Positions 54,362-63,852 are shown, counted from the stretch's first letter. The stretch: DNA of 64,000 nt from Nocardioides sp. CER19 (GCF_029846275.1 NZ_JARVWS010000004.1:558001-622000); one strand, 5' to 3'. Numbers and translations are program-made. The notes: generated by a model from the letters alone, not told the origin.

Positions 54362-55479
54362 CAGCCACCGCCGAGCGGGCCGGCGTCCCGTTCCTCGATC
54401 TCGCGGGGCTGCACGAGTCGCTCGAGGAGTCCCTGGTCGCGGCGGTGCGCCGGACGATCCGCGCCAACCAGCTGGTCCGCGGACCGGAGGGCGAGGCGTT
54501 CGAGGACGAGTTCGCCGCCTACTGCGGCGCTCGTCACGGCGTCGGCGTCGGCAACGGCCTCGACGCGCTCAGCCTCGGCTTGCGGGCCCTCGGCGTCCAG
54601 CCGGGCGACGAGGTCATCGTGCCCGGCCACACCTTCGTGGCCACCTGGCTGGCGGTCAGCGCGGTCGGGGCGACCCCGATCGCCGCCGACGTCGATCCGA
54701 GCACCGCCCAGCTGGACCCGGCGGCCGTGGAGGCGGCCGTCGGACCGCGTACGGCGGCCGTCCTCGCCGTCCACCTCTACGGGGCGCCCGCGCCCATGAC
54801 TGCGCTCCGGCGGATCGCTGACGCCCATGGCCTGGCGCTGGTCGAGGACGCGGCGCAGGCCCACGGCGCCCGGCTCGACGGCGTCCGCGTCGGCTCGCTC
54901 GGCGACGTGGCGGCCTTCAGCTTCTACCCCGGCAAGAACCTCGGCGCCCTCGGCGACGGCGGCATGGTCGTCACCGGCCGCGCGGACGTCGCGGACCGGG
55001 TCAGGGTCCTGGCCAACTACGGCGCGCGGGTCAAGTACGACCACGAGGTCCGTGGCGTGAACTCGCGCCTCGACGAGGTCCAGGCGGCCGTCCTCCGGGT
55101 CAAGCTGCCGCTGCTGGACGGCTGGAACGCCCACCGGCGCCACCTCTCAGCACGCTACGCCGCACGTCTCGCCGATCAGCCCGGGATCGCGCTCCTGGCG
55201 GTCGACCCGTCGGCCGAGCCGGTCCACCACCTCTACCCGGTGCGGCTCACCGATCGTGACGCCGTGGCCGCCCGGCTCACCGAGCGCGGCATCGGCGTCG
55301 GCATCCACTACCCCGTCCCGCCGCACCGCTCCCCGGCGTACGGCGACCTCACGCAGGTCCCGTCGCTGCCGCACAGCGAGGCCTGGGCCGCCACCGAGCT
55401 GAGCCTGCCGATCGGTCCGACCATGTCGGACGCGGACGTCGACCTCGTGGCCGACGAGCTCCTCGCGGCGGTCGGGTAG
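54358..55479 (+). CDS. FdtB/QdtB-like DegT/DnrJ/EryC1 family sugar aminotransferase
   Basis: 373-aa PLP-dependent DegT/DnrJ/EryC1/StrS aminotransferase. The catalytic lysine is in SFYPGKNLGALGDGG; other blocks are VPFLDLAGLHE, GVGVGNGLDALSLGLRAL, VEDAAQAHGA and GVNSRLDEVQAAVLRVKL. It would convert the dTDP-3-keto-6-deoxyhexose made by the overlapping gene to the 3-amino sugar. GTG start overlaps the previous stop (GTGA). It converges on mutM, with eight bases between the two genes. Confidence 0.9.
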   Translation: MTATAERAGVPFLDLAGLHESLEESLVAAVRRTIRANQLVRGPEGEAFEDEFAAYCGARHGVGVGNGLDALSLGLRALGVQPGDEVIVPGHTFVATWLAVSAVGATPIAADVDPSTAQLDPAAVEAAVGPRTAAVLAVHLYGAPAPMTALRRIADAHGLALVEDAAQAHGARLDGVRVGSLGDVAAFSFYPGKNLGALGDGGMVVTGRADVADRVRVLANYGARVKYDHEVRGVNSRLDEVQAAVLRVKLPLLDGWNAHRRHLSARYAARLADQPGIALLAVDPSAEPVHHLYPVRLTDRDAVAARLTERGIGVGIHYPVPPHRSPAYGDLTQVPSLPHSEAWAATELSLPIGPTMSDADVDLVADELLAAVG

Positions 55480-55487
55480 CGCGGAGG

Positions 55488-56453
55488 TCAGGAACGGGTC
55501 GCGATGCGGCGTCGCGGCGCCGGCTGGCACACCGGGCAGAAGTACGACGACCGGTTCATGAACGTCGCCCGCCGCATCGGCGTACCGCAGCGCCGGCACG
55601 GCTCGTCCTCGCGGCCGTAGGCGTTGAGCGAGCGGTCGAAGTAGCCGGACTCGCCGTTGACGTTGACGTAGAGCGCGTCGAACGACGTCCCGCCCTGCCC
55701 GAGGGCCTCCCCCAGCACGTCGCCGACGTGGCCGAGCAGCTCGCGCAGGACCGGGCCGGTCAGCCGGTTCCCGGGCCGCTCCCCGTGGAGCCGCGAGCGC
55801 CAGAGCGCCTCGTCGGCGTAGATGTTGCCGACGCCGGAGATCACGGTCTGGTCGAGGAGGAGGCGCTTGATGCCGCTCGAGGACCGCCGGACCCGGCGTA
55901 CGAAGGCCTCGGCGTCGAACTCCGGGTCGATCGGGTCGCGCGCGATGTGGGCGATCTCCGGCGGCAGCTCGGCTCCCCCGGCACTCACGGCGAGGCCGCC
56001 GAACATCCGCTGATCCACGAACCGCAGCTCGAGCGGGGTCTCGATACGCTCGCTGGCGCTCGCTACTCGACCAACCAGAAGGCCTTCGCTGGTCGAGTAG
56101 CCGGAGCCGCTAGGCGGAGGCGTGTCGAGACCAGGCTCGCCGAAGGACAGGCCGAAGCGGACGCGCAGGTGCCGCTCGTCGGGCGAGCCGGGCGGCTGGA
56201 CGAGCAGCTGGCCGCTCATGCCGAGGTGGCCGAGGATGGCGTTGCCGTCGTCGAGCGGGAGCCAGAGGTACTTGCCGCGGCGCCGCGCGGCGGTGATGGT
56301 GCGGCCGCGCAGCTCGGCCACGAAGCCGGTGGGGCCGGTCGGGTGCCGGCGCACGGGGCGCGAGTGCAGGACGTCGACCTGCGTGATGGTGGCGCCGACG
56401 ACGTGGCGCTCGAGGCCGGCGCGGACGACCTCGACCTCGGGGAGCTCCGGCAC
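55488..56453 (-). CDS. mutM: Formamidopyrimidine-DNA glycosylase Fpg/MutM with in-frame palindromic insert
   Basis: Base-excision glycosylase/AP lyase for 8-oxoguanine, 321 aa from GTG. It has the N-terminal [13 protein letters not shown] with catalytic Pro2/Glu3, [20 protein letters not shown], the helix-two-turn-helix region [20 protein letters not shown], and the zinc finger CRRCG...CPVC. Residues 108-139 are encoded by a 96-bp palindromic repeat element that interrupts the beta-hairpin joining [12 protein letters not shown] and [13 protein letters not shown]. Without these 32 residues the length is the normal 289. Reading frame, catalytic and DNA-binding motifs are intact, so it is probably functional. 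Two bases separate it from the rnc stop. Confidence 0.93.
   Translation of the reverse strand: MPELPEVEVVRAGLERHVVGATITQVDVLHSRPVRRHPTGPTGFVAELRGRTITAARRRGKYLWLPLDDGNAILGHLGMSGQLLVQPPGSPDERHLRVRFGLSFGEPGLDTPPPSGSGYSTSEGLLVGRVASASERIETPLELRFVDQRMFGGLAVSAGGAELPPEIAHIARDPIDPEFDAEAFVRRVRRSSSGIKRLLLDQTVISGVGNIYADEALWRSRLHGERPGNRLTGPVLRELLGHVGDVLGEALGQGGTSFDALYVNVNGESGYFDRSLNAYGREDEPCRRCGTPMRRATFMNRSSYFCPVCQPAPRRRIATRS
56037..56132. repeat. 96-bp palindromic repeat element inside mutM
   Basis: The ends are imperfect inverted repeats GGTCTCGATACGC (56037-56049) and GCGTGTCGAGACC (56120-56132), one mismatch. Inner arms CTACTCGACCA (56063-56073) and TGGTCGAGTAG (56090-56100) pair perfectly around the palindrome GAAGGCCTTC (56078-56087). 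The element is exactly 32 codons in the mutM frame without a stop. Its sequence resembles dispersed palindromic repeats I recall from Nocardioides-like genomes; membership should be confirmed by comparison. Confidence 0.9.
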
Positions 56454-56455
56454 GG

Positions 56456-57274
56456 CTACGAAGCCGGAGGCGCGGCGGGAAGGGCGGCGTCGATCTCGCC
56501 GTACGCCGTCTCGGCGGCCGCCTGCTCGGCCTCCTTCTTCGACCGCCCGACGCCGTTGCCGTAGAGCCGGTCGCCGACCTTCACCTGGGCGGTGAAGGTC
56601 TTCATGTGGTCGGGGCCCTCGTCGGCGATGACGTACTCGGGCACGCCGAGGCTCCGCTCGGCGGCGAGCTCCTGCAGGGACGTCTTCCAGTCCAGCCCGG
56701 CGCCGAGCGCCGAGGCGGCGTCGATGAGCGGGTCGAAGAGCCGGTGGACGAGCGTCGCGGAGGTCTCGATGCCCCCGGAGAGGTGGACCGCTCCGATGAC
56801 GGCCTCGACGGTGTCGGAGACGATCGAGGCCTTCTCGCGGCCACCGGTGGCTTCCTCGCCACGGCCGAGCTTGATGTGGCGGCCGAGCCCGATCGCCCGG
56901 CCGACCTGGGCGAGCGCCCGGGCGTTGACGACGGCGGCGCGCAGCTTGGCGAGCCGGCCCTCGGACAGGTCCGGGTGCTTCAGGTAGAGCGTCTCGGTGA
57001 CGATGACGCCGAGCACCGAGTCACCCAGGAACTCCAGCCGCTCGTTGGTCGGCAGGCCGCCGTGCTCGTAGGCGTAGGAGCGGTGGGTGAGAGCGCGCTC
57101 GAGGAGCTCGGGGTCCAACGTGGGATCCCCGAGCGCCTCGCGCAGCTCCGGATAGTCCGCGTAGGCGGTCAGTGGACCAGGCCTGTCGACTGGGTCAGAG
57201 GACCTGGCGACGGTCGGCGCGAGCGCCGTACTGGCCGCACTCGCCGCACGCGCGGTGCGGGAGGTGCTTGGCAC
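56456..57274 (-). CDS. rnc: Ribonuclease III (start uncertain)
   Basis: RNase III, double-strand RNA endonuclease. The catalytic domain has [31 protein letters not shown] (signature ERLEFLGDS) and later [13 protein letters not shown]; the dsRNA-binding domain includes [16 protein letters not shown] and [12 protein letters not shown]. The GTG at 57274 used here lies inside rpmF and gives an 80-base overlap. Downstream there is no in-frame ATG, GTG or TTG before the conserved region except TTG near 57121, inside homologous sequence; a CTG at 57172 would give the usual length of 238 aa. Identity is secure; the start is not. Confidence 0.92.
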   Translation of the reverse strand: MPSTSRTARAASAASTALAPTVARSSDPVDRPGPLTAYADYPELREALGDPTLDPELLERALTHRSYAYEHGGLPTNERLEFLGDSVLGVIVTETLYLKHPDLSEGRLAKLRAAVVNARALAQVGRAIGLGRHIKLGRGEEATGGREKASIVSDTVEAVIGAVHLSGGIETSATLVHRLFDPLIDAASALGAGLDWKTSLQELAAERSLGVPEYVIADEGPDHMKTFTAQVKVGDRLYGNGVGRSKKEAEQAAAETAYGEIDAALPAAPPAS

Positions 57275-57380
57275 CGCACGCCGGGTTGGCGCAGGTGACC
57301 AGGGTCGGCGCCACGGCCTTCCAGGCCGAGCGACGGTGGCGCGTGTTGCTGCGCGACATCTTCCGCTTCGGGACAGCCAC
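57195..57380 (-). CDS. rpmF: 50S ribosomal protein L32
   Basis: 61-aa L32 with [22 protein letters not shown] and four cysteines in the CANPAC and CGEC zinc-binding arrangement, so it is the zinc-containing form. GTG start with GGAGAG upstream. It is preceded by the DUF177 gene, the usual partner, and followed by rnc. The rnc frame as given overlaps its 3' end. Confidence 0.96.
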   Translation of the reverse strand: MAVPKRKMSRSNTRHRRSAWKAVAPTLVTCANPACGAKHLPHRACGECGQYGARADRRQVL

Positions 57381-57485
57381 TTTTCTCTCCTCTAACTGCG
57401 TACAAAAAAGTCGTCTGCCCGCCAGCCGCGGTGACGCGGCGGGTCAGGCAACCTGGCAATCCTACGAGACCCGCAGGCCCCAGTG

Positions 57486-58043
57486 TTATTCCTGAGCGTC
57501 CTTGAGCCCGGACAGGCCCGCCCACCGCGGGTCGATCGCCGCCTCGTGGCTGTGGTCGGGGTCGTCGGCCAGCCGCGCACCGCACTCGGGGCACAGGCCC
57601 GGGCAGTCGTCCTGGCACAGCGGCTGGAAGGGCAGGGCGAGGACGACCGCGTCGCGGAGCACCGGCTCGAGGTCGAGCAGGTCGCCGTCGAGCATGCTGA
57701 CGTCGTCATCGCCCTCCTCCTCGACCGAGGCCGCGTCACGGGTGTCGTCGTAGAGGTAGAGCTCCTGGAAGGTCACGTCGACCTCGTCGGTGATCGGCTC
57801 GAGGCATCGCACGCACTCGCCCTCGAGTGCGGCGTGCGCCTCGCCCGTGACGAGTACGCCGTCCATGACGGCCTCGAGGCGCAGGTCGAGCTCGACCGGC
57901 GTACCGGCGGGGACGCTGAGGACTTCGATACCGAGGTCGGCCGGTGCGGGGGCGCTCCGGGTGAGCTCTCGCTGCGATCCGGGGCGGCGGCCGAGGTCGC
58001 GGGTGTCCAGGACGAGGGGAGCTCGAGGGTCCAGGCTGGTCAC
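57486..58043 (-). CDS. DUF177/YceD family protein
   Basis: 185-aa DUF177 protein upstream of rpmF. YceD-type proteins affect 23S rRNA processing in some bacteria. The sequence begins with LDPRAPLVLDTRDLGRRPGS; a conserved cysteine-containing block (GECVRCLEPITDEVDVTF) lies in the middle, and CQDDCPGLCPECGARL near the C-terminus could bind zinc. GTG at 58043 chosen; GTG at 58052 is also possible. Confidence 0.87.
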   Translation of the reverse strand: MTSLDPRAPLVLDTRDLGRRPGSQRELTRSAPAPADLGIEVLSVPAGTPVELDLRLEAVMDGVLVTGEAHAALEGECVRCLEPITDEVDVTFQELYLYDDTRDAASVEEEGDDDVSMLDGDLLDLEPVLRDAVVLALPFQPLCQDDCPGLCPECGARLADDPDHSHEAAIDPRWAGLSGLKDAQE

Positions 58044-58239
58044 GGGGATCACTTCCGGCGTCGAGCAGTGCACATACAGATCACGGCGATGCTAGCCGCC
58101 CTCCGGGCGAGGACAAAGCCGATGCCCGCCCGACGCCCGGGCCGATGTCCGGCCGGGCCGATGTCCGCCCGTCGAGGCCGCCCCTCGCGTGCCCAGCCAG
58201 CAACTAGGGTGCTCGGGCAGACGAGAACAGAGGTGATGT

Positions 58240-61041
58240 GTGGCCAGGGACAAGCGCGCCGACCGACTGACGACTCTCGCGGGCGCGATCCTCGCCGTCG
58301 GTTTCCTGGCCGTGATCCTCGGCCCTGCGCTCCTCGGCCGGGGCGTCCTGCTCGACGTCGGCCTCCTGACCCGCTACCTCCCGTTCGGGGCCGGCGGCGT
58401 GCACACGGGGGCCATCTGGTGCCGGAGCGACACCATCGACGGCGTCCTGCCCGCGCTCGCGCAGATCCGGGCGGGCGTCCACAGCGGCGACCTCCCGACG
58501 TGGGCGCCGTGGGAGACGGGCGGCGCCCCGCTCGCGTCGCAGCCGCAGAACAACTTCCTGAACCCGACGATCTGGCCGTACCTGCTGCTGCCGATCTGGC
58601 TGGCACCGGCGTTCTCGACGCTGCTGCAGATGGTCGCGGGCATCGTCGGGATGGTCGCCTTCCTCGGGCGCTGGGGCGTCTCCCGGGGCGCCGCGCTCGT
58701 CGCCGGCGTCGCGTTCGTCGCCTCGGGCTTCATGATCATGTGGCACGGCTGGCCGCACGTCGCCGTCGCCTGCTTCATCCCGGCCCTGTTCTGGGCGGTG
58801 GAGCGATCCGTCGCCCAGCCGTCGCCGCGCAGCATCGCGTGGCTAGGGCTGGTGATCGCCTGCATGCTCCTGGGCGGCTTCCCGTCCGTGACGCTCTACG
58901 CGCTCACCGGTGCCGCCGTCTACGCGCTCGCGCGACTGGTCGCCGAGGGTCGTCGCCGCGGCGTACGGCACGCCGTGCTGGGCGCGCTCACCTCGGGAGC
59001 CGGGGTGGTGCTCGGCGCGCTGCTGTCGGCCGTGCAGATGCTCCCGTTCGTCCGGGAGCTCGGGACCGTCGGCCTCGACACCCGCGACTTCAGCAACTCC
59101 CACCTCCCGGCCTCGTCCCTCCTCACGACGCTGGCACCCGGCGCATTCGGCACGTGCACCGACGGCCACATGTTCGGCGAGCGGAACGCGGTCGAGATGA
59201 TCGCGTTCGCGGGTGCCGCCGTGCTCGTCCTCGCCGTGTTCGCGTTGGTCGCCCGGCCCCGCACCGACACGCCGTCACGTCCCCGCTGGATCCTGGCCGC
59301 GATCCTGGTCGTGGCGGGAGCCGCGATCTGGACCGGAGGCATCGCCTTCGACGTGCTGAAGCATCTGCCCTACTTCAAGAGCAACATGATCGGCCGGGCC
59401 ACCTCGTTGACCGGCTTCCTGCTGGCCGCCCTCGCCGGTTTCGGGCTCGACCGCCTCCTGCACCCGTCGACGCCGCCCGACGAGGAACGAACGGCCGAGG
59501 ACGCAGTGGCGGACGGACGGCGCCGTCACCTCCGGGTGGTCGGCGCAGTGGTCGGCGCAGTGGTCGTCGTCGCCGCGGGCCTCGTCGCCTGGTGGGCCTG
59601 GGCCGAGGCCCGCACGGCCGCCCGCGAGGCCCACTCGCTCGGCGCGTTGATGCAGGCGGTCCACCTCCCGCTGGTGGCACTGGCCCTCGCGATCGTCGGC
59701 GTCGTCGCGGCGGCCCTCCTGCGGGGCCGGCTGCGGCTGCTCGTCACGGCGTGCGTGGCCGTGCTGCTCGTCGCGCAGAGCACCGCCTTCGCCCACCGGG
59801 AGCTGCCTCTGAGCTCGCGGGACGACTTCTACCCCATCACCGACACCCACCGCTTCCTGCAGGACAACCTGGACGGCTACCGCTACGCCGCCCAGGGCAG
59901 GGAGATGTATGTGGCGACGTCGGACTACTACCGGCTCCGCACGCCCGTGGGACACCAGTTCACCCAGCCGGGCTGGGCCGACCTGATCAAGACCGTCGAC
60001 CCGGACGCCATGCCGACGCCGACGTTCAGCATGTTCAACCGCCTGCCCGACGCGGGCGGCAACCCGATCCTCGACCAGCTCTCGGTGCGCTACTGGGTGA
60101 CCGACCCGTCCTACGTTCCGGGGCGCTCCGTGGCGAGCGACGGCGCCGACGCCACGGGGCCGGAGGTCACCCTCGACGCCGGGGCCGTCGCGCACTGCAC
60201 CGTGCCGGGCGGCGCGATCGCCGGCGTGCAGGTCGAGCTCACCGCCGACCACCCGGTCAACACCTACCGCGCCGCCCGCCTGCACGTCCGGGTCAGCGAC
60301 GCCGAGGGCACCACGAAGGGTGCCCGGGCGATCGCGACGCGACTCCGGTCCGGCCCGCAGCGGGTCGCGCTCGAGTCCAGCCCGCCGGAGACCGACAGCC
60401 CCCGTCGCGTCGACGTCTGGTTCACGGGTCTGCGCACCCCGGTCAGCCTCGCCGGGACCGCTGCAGGCGGGATCAGCTGCGAGGCGGTCCGGCCCTCCCA
60501 GCACATGACGCTCGTCCAGGCGACCCCCGGCGCGAACGTGTACGAGAGGCCGAACGCGCTCCCCCGCATCCGGTGGGCGAGCCGGAGCGAGATCGTGACC
60601 GACCGGCTCGAGCGCCTCAAGCGGATGGCGGCCGGGCTTCCCCGCGACACGGTCCTGCTCGAGCAGGAGGACGCGCAGGCCGCCACCGGGGCTCCGGCCG
60701 ACGTCCACGTGGTCGCCGACGACCCGGAGCGGATCAGCGCCGACGTCAAGGCCTCCGGGCTCGGCTACCTCGTCGTCGGTGACGCCATCGTGCGGGCCGG
60801 CTGGACGGCGTACGTCGACGGACGAGCGACCCCGATCCTGCAGGCCAACCACGCCTTCGGGGCCGTGGCCGTGCCGGCGGGCGAGCACCGCGTCGAGCTC
60901 CGCTACACGGCTCCCGGCCTCCGGACGGGCATGATCATCAGCATCATCGCCCTGCTGCTCACCCTCGCGCTCCTCCTCGTGCCGGCACTGGTCTCGACCC
61001 GATCTCGCGCACGAGCGGCGGCGCGCCGCCGCGAGCAGTAG
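58240..61041 (+). CDS. YfhO-type multi-pass membrane protein (first of two)
   Basis: 933 aa with about a dozen hydrophobic helices over residues 10-580 followed by an extracytoplasmic C-terminal domain. It starts VARDKRADRLTT with AGGTGA upstream. Blocks IWCRSDTIDGVLPALAQI, PTWAPWETGGAPLASQPQN and a C-terminal YLVVGDAIVRAGWTAYVDG are typical of YfhO-like GT-C proteins that transfer sugars from polyprenyl-phosphate carriers to wall polymers. Its target is unknown. It is followed 12 bases later by a paralogue and then by a GT2 gene. Confidence 0.85.
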   Translation: MARDKRADRLTTLAGAILAVGFLAVILGPALLGRGVLLDVGLLTRYLPFGAGGVHTGAIWCRSDTIDGVLPALAQIRAGVHSGDLPTWAPWETGGAPLASQPQNNFLNPTIWPYLLLPIWLAPAFSTLLQMVAGIVGMVAFLGRWGVSRGAALVAGVAFVASGFMIMWHGWPHVAVACFIPALFWAVERSVAQPSPRSIAWLGLVIACMLLGGFPSVTLYALTGAAVYALARLVAEGRRRGVRHAVLGALTSGAGVVLGALLSAVQMLPFVRELGTVGLDTRDFSNSHLPASSLLTTLAPGAFGTCTDGHMFGERNAVEMIAFAGAAVLVLAVFALVARPRTDTPSRPRWILAAILVVAGAAIWTGGIAFDVLKHLPYFKSNMIGRATSLTGFLLAALAGFGLDRLLHPSTPPDEERTAEDAVADGRRRHLRVVGAVVGAVVVVAAGLVAWWAWAEARTAAREAHSLGALMQAVHLPLVALALAIVGVVAAALLRGRLRLLVTACVAVLLVAQSTAFAHRELPLSSRDDFYPITDTHRFLQDNLDGYRYAAQGREMYVATSDYYRLRTPVGHQFTQPGWADLIKTVDPDAMPTPTFSMFNRLPDAGGNPILDQLSVRYWVTDPSYVPGRSVASDGADATGPEVTLDAGAVAHCTVPGGAIAGVQVELTADHPVNTYRAARLHVRVSDAEGTTKGARAIATRLRSGPQRVALESSPPETDSPRRVDVWFTGLRTPVSLAGTAAGGISCEAVRPSQHMTLVQATPGANVYERPNALPRIRWASRSEIVTDRLERLKRMAAGLPRDTVLLEQEDAQAATGAPADVHVVADDPERISADVKASGLGYLVVGDAIVRAGWTAYVDGRATPILQANHAFGAVAVPAGEHRVELRYTAPGLRTGMIISIIALLLTLALLLVPALVSTRSRARAAARRREQ

Positions 61042-61053
61042 ACGGGCGCCGGC

Positions 61054-63813
61054 ATGCGACCAGCAGAACGTGTCTCCCAGGTCGTCGTCGGTCTCCTCGC
61101 GGCGGCGTACGTCGCCATCACGCTCGGGCCGGCGCTGCTCGGACGGGGCGTGCTCGCGGACGTGGGCCTCCTCACCCAGTTCCCGCCGTTCAACAGCGAC
61201 CACGTCTCGACGAATGCGATCTGGTGCCGCTCCGACACGATCGACGGCGTCCTGCCCGCCATGGCCCAGATCCGGGACGGGCTCGCGCACGGGGAGATCG
61301 CGACCTGGACGCCGTTCGAGGCCGGGGGCGCCCCGCTGGCCGCCATGCCGCAGAACAACGTCCTCAACCCGACGGTCTGGCCGTTCCTCCTCCTGCCGAC
61401 GTGGTACGCCCCGGCGCTCGCCGCGCTGCTGCGGACCGTCGTGGCGGTCGTGGGCATGGTGGCGTTCCTCGGCCGGTTCGGGGTGAGCCGTGCCGCCGGC
61501 GCCGTCGCGGGCCTCGCCTTCGCGGCGTCGGGCTTCATGGTGATGTGGAACAACTGGCCGCACGTCGTCGTCGGCTCCTTCATCCCGCTGCTGTTCTGGG
61601 CGGTCGACCGGGCCGCGACCCAGCCGTCGCCGCGGAGCGTGGCGTGGCTGGGGCTCGTCGTGGGGTGTCTGCTCCTGGGCGGGTTCCCCGCCGTCGCGAT
61701 GTTCGCGCTGACAGCCGCGGGCGTCTTCGCCGTTGCCCGCCTGGTCGTGGTGCAGCGTCCGCACGGCACCGGCGCGGCGGCGCGGGGCGCGCTGGTGGCG
61801 GGGCTGGGGGTCGTGCTCGGCGGCGCCCTCTCGGCGGTCCAGCTGCTGCCGTTCGTCAGTGACATCGGCGACGTCGCCCTCGGGAGCCGCGACTTCGTCG
61901 GCGCGCACCTGCCGTGGGTGCACTTCGTGACGACGGTGGCGCCCGGGACGTTCGGGACCTGCGCGGGAGGCGAGCGCTTCGGCGCGAAGAGCGTCATCGA
62001 GGCGACCGTCTTCGCCGGCGCCGCGGTGGTGGTCCTGGCGCTCTACGCCGTCACGGCCCGTCCGTCCCGCGGCTGGCGCGCCCCGCGCTGGGCGCTGGCC
62101 GGGATCCTCCTCGTCGCGCTGCTCGCGGTCTGGCAGGGCGGGGTCGTGCTGTGGCTGCTGCAGAAGCTGCCGTTCTACTCGAGCAACTCGATCGGACGGG
62201 CGACGTCGGTCACCGGCTTCCTCCTCGCCGCGCTCGCGGGGGTCGGGCTCGACCGGCTCCTCAGGGCCGGCAGCCCGTCCGACGACCCGTCGCCTCGACG
62301 GCGCGCGGGTCTCCGCGGTCGGCGCTGGCAGCTCTACGTCGTGGTCGTCGCCGCGGCGGCCGTCGGCCTCGCCTGGTCGGCGTGGTCCACCGCTCGGGCC
62401 CTCGCGGTCGACCAGGGCATCACCGACCTCTTCGACGACGCGCTCCGCCTGCCGGCCGTGCTGCTGGCCCTCGCGGTGGTCGCGCTGGTCGCCGCGATCT
62501 GCGCCCCGCCCGCGGTGAGACCGATCGCGGCGCTGGGCCTCGCCGCGCTCGTCGTCGCGCAGAGCACCGTGTTCGCGCACACGATGCTGCCGCTCAGCTC
62601 GCGCACCGACTTCTACCCGGAGACGCCGACGCACCGGTTCCTCCAGACCCACCTCGGTCACGAGCGCTACGCCTCCTCGGCGACCGTCCTCTACCCGGCG
62701 ACCTCCGACTTCTACGGGCTGCGCACCCCGGTGGGACACGAGTTCACCCGCCCGACGTGGCGCGAGCTCCTCGAGGACGTCGACCCCCACGCGATGGTGA
62801 CGCGCACCTACAGCGTCTTCCACCGGGTGACCGGGGTCGCCGACCAGCCGGTGCTGGACGCGCTCGCGGTGCGCTACTGGGTCACCGACCCGGGTGCGGT
62901 GTCCGGCACGGTGGTGCACCTCCCGGGCACCAGGTCGCGGGCCACGCTCGCCGCCTCCCCCGACGCCCACGTCTCCTGCGAGGTTCCCGCCGGGCGCCTC
63001 CGCGGGGTCGTGGTCACCCTGCCCACAGGTCTCCCGCTCCCCACCGGCGAGGTCGCACGCGTGCACGTGCGGCTGCACGGCGCGTCGGGAGTGGTCGACG
63101 GGGCGCGGGCGATCCCTCGAGCGCTCGGCCGCGGCCCGATGCGGGTCGCGCTGCCCGCCGACCTCGACCTCCCTGCCCGTGGCCGGGCGGAGCTGTGGTT
63201 CACCGGCGTGGCCACGCCGGTCGAGCTCGGGGGCACCCGCGACGGGTCGGTCCGCTGCGGGGTCATCCGCCCGGACGACGGCCTGCGGCTCGTCGACGCG
63301 GCGCCCGGCGCGCTGGTGTACGAGCGGCCGCACCCGCTTCCCCGCATCAGGTGGGCCGGCACGAGCCGGGTCGTCGCCGACCCGGCCGATCGGCTGCGCG
63401 AGCTCGCGGCCGGCGTACCGCGGGGGATGGTGCTCCTCGACAGCGACCGCACACCGCCGGCGAGCGGCGGCTCCGCCCGGGTCGACGTCGTCCAGGACGA
63501 CCCGGGACGGATCACCGCCGACGTCACCGCCCGCGGCGCCGGCTACCTCGTCGTCGCCGACGCCATCGCCCGCAACGGCTGGACGGCGTCGGTCGACGGT
63601 GAGCCCGCCGCCCTCGTCCCCGGCGACCACGGCATGGCCGCCGTCCCGGTGCCGGACGGGACGCACCGTGTCGCCCTCCGCTACCGGGCGCCCGGACTGC
63701 GCGTCGGGTCCGTCATCAGCGGCGTGGCCGCCGTCGTCACCGTGGTCCTGTTCGTCGTCGGCGGCAGGCGCCGCCGTGTCCGCCCCGCCGACCCGGTCGG
63801 GCCGGCCGATTAG
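61054..63813 (+). CDS. YfhO-type multi-pass membrane protein (second, paralogue)
   Basis: 919 aa, clearly alignable with its neighbour from start to end: GVLADVGLLTQFPPFN, IWCRSDTIDGVLPAMAQI, a hydrophobic core with FASGFMVMWNNWPHVVV-like blocks, VGHEFTRPTWRELLEDVDP, and C-terminal GAGYLVVADAIARNGWTASVDG. It retains the loops in which GT-C enzymes place acidic catalytic residues. The pair presumably arose by tandem duplication; divergence is greater in the extracytoplasmic part, suggesting different acceptors. Confidence 0.85.
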   Translation: MRPAERVSQVVVGLLAAAYVAITLGPALLGRGVLADVGLLTQFPPFNSDHVSTNAIWCRSDTIDGVLPAMAQIRDGLAHGEIATWTPFEAGGAPLAAMPQNNVLNPTVWPFLLLPTWYAPALAALLRTVVAVVGMVAFLGRFGVSRAAGAVAGLAFAASGFMVMWNNWPHVVVGSFIPLLFWAVDRAATQPSPRSVAWLGLVVGCLLLGGFPAVAMFALTAAGVFAVARLVVVQRPHGTGAAARGALVAGLGVVLGGALSAVQLLPFVSDIGDVALGSRDFVGAHLPWVHFVTTVAPGTFGTCAGGERFGAKSVIEATVFAGAAVVVLALYAVTARPSRGWRAPRWALAGILLVALLAVWQGGVVLWLLQKLPFYSSNSIGRATSVTGFLLAALAGVGLDRLLRAGSPSDDPSPRRRAGLRGRRWQLYVVVVAAAAVGLAWSAWSTARALAVDQGITDLFDDALRLPAVLLALAVVALVAAICAPPAVRPIAALGLAALVVAQSTVFAHTMLPLSSRTDFYPETPTHRFLQTHLGHERYASSATVLYPATSDFYGLRTPVGHEFTRPTWRELLEDVDPHAMVTRTYSVFHRVTGVADQPVLDALAVRYWVTDPGAVSGTVVHLPGTRSRATLAASPDAHVSCEVPAGRLRGVVVTLPTGLPLPTGEVARVHVRLHGASGVVDGARAIPRALGRGPMRVALPADLDLPARGRAELWFTGVATPVELGGTRDGSVRCGVIRPDDGLRLVDAAPGALVYERPHPLPRIRWAGTSRVVADPADRLRELAAGVPRGMVLLDSDRTPPASGGSARVDVVQDDPGRITADVTARGAGYLVVADAIARNGWTASVDGEPAALVPGDHGMAAVPVPDGTHRVALRYRAPGLRVGSVISGVAAVVTVVLFVVGGRRRRVRPADPVGPAD

Positions 63814-63852
63814 TATCGACCCAACCTCCGCCCCCACCAGAACGAGGACTCC

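Noticed and set aside
59275-63837. Long minus-strand frame opposite the two YfhO genes
   Set aside because: Antisense artefact; the plus strand carries recognised membrane proteins with ribosome binding sites.
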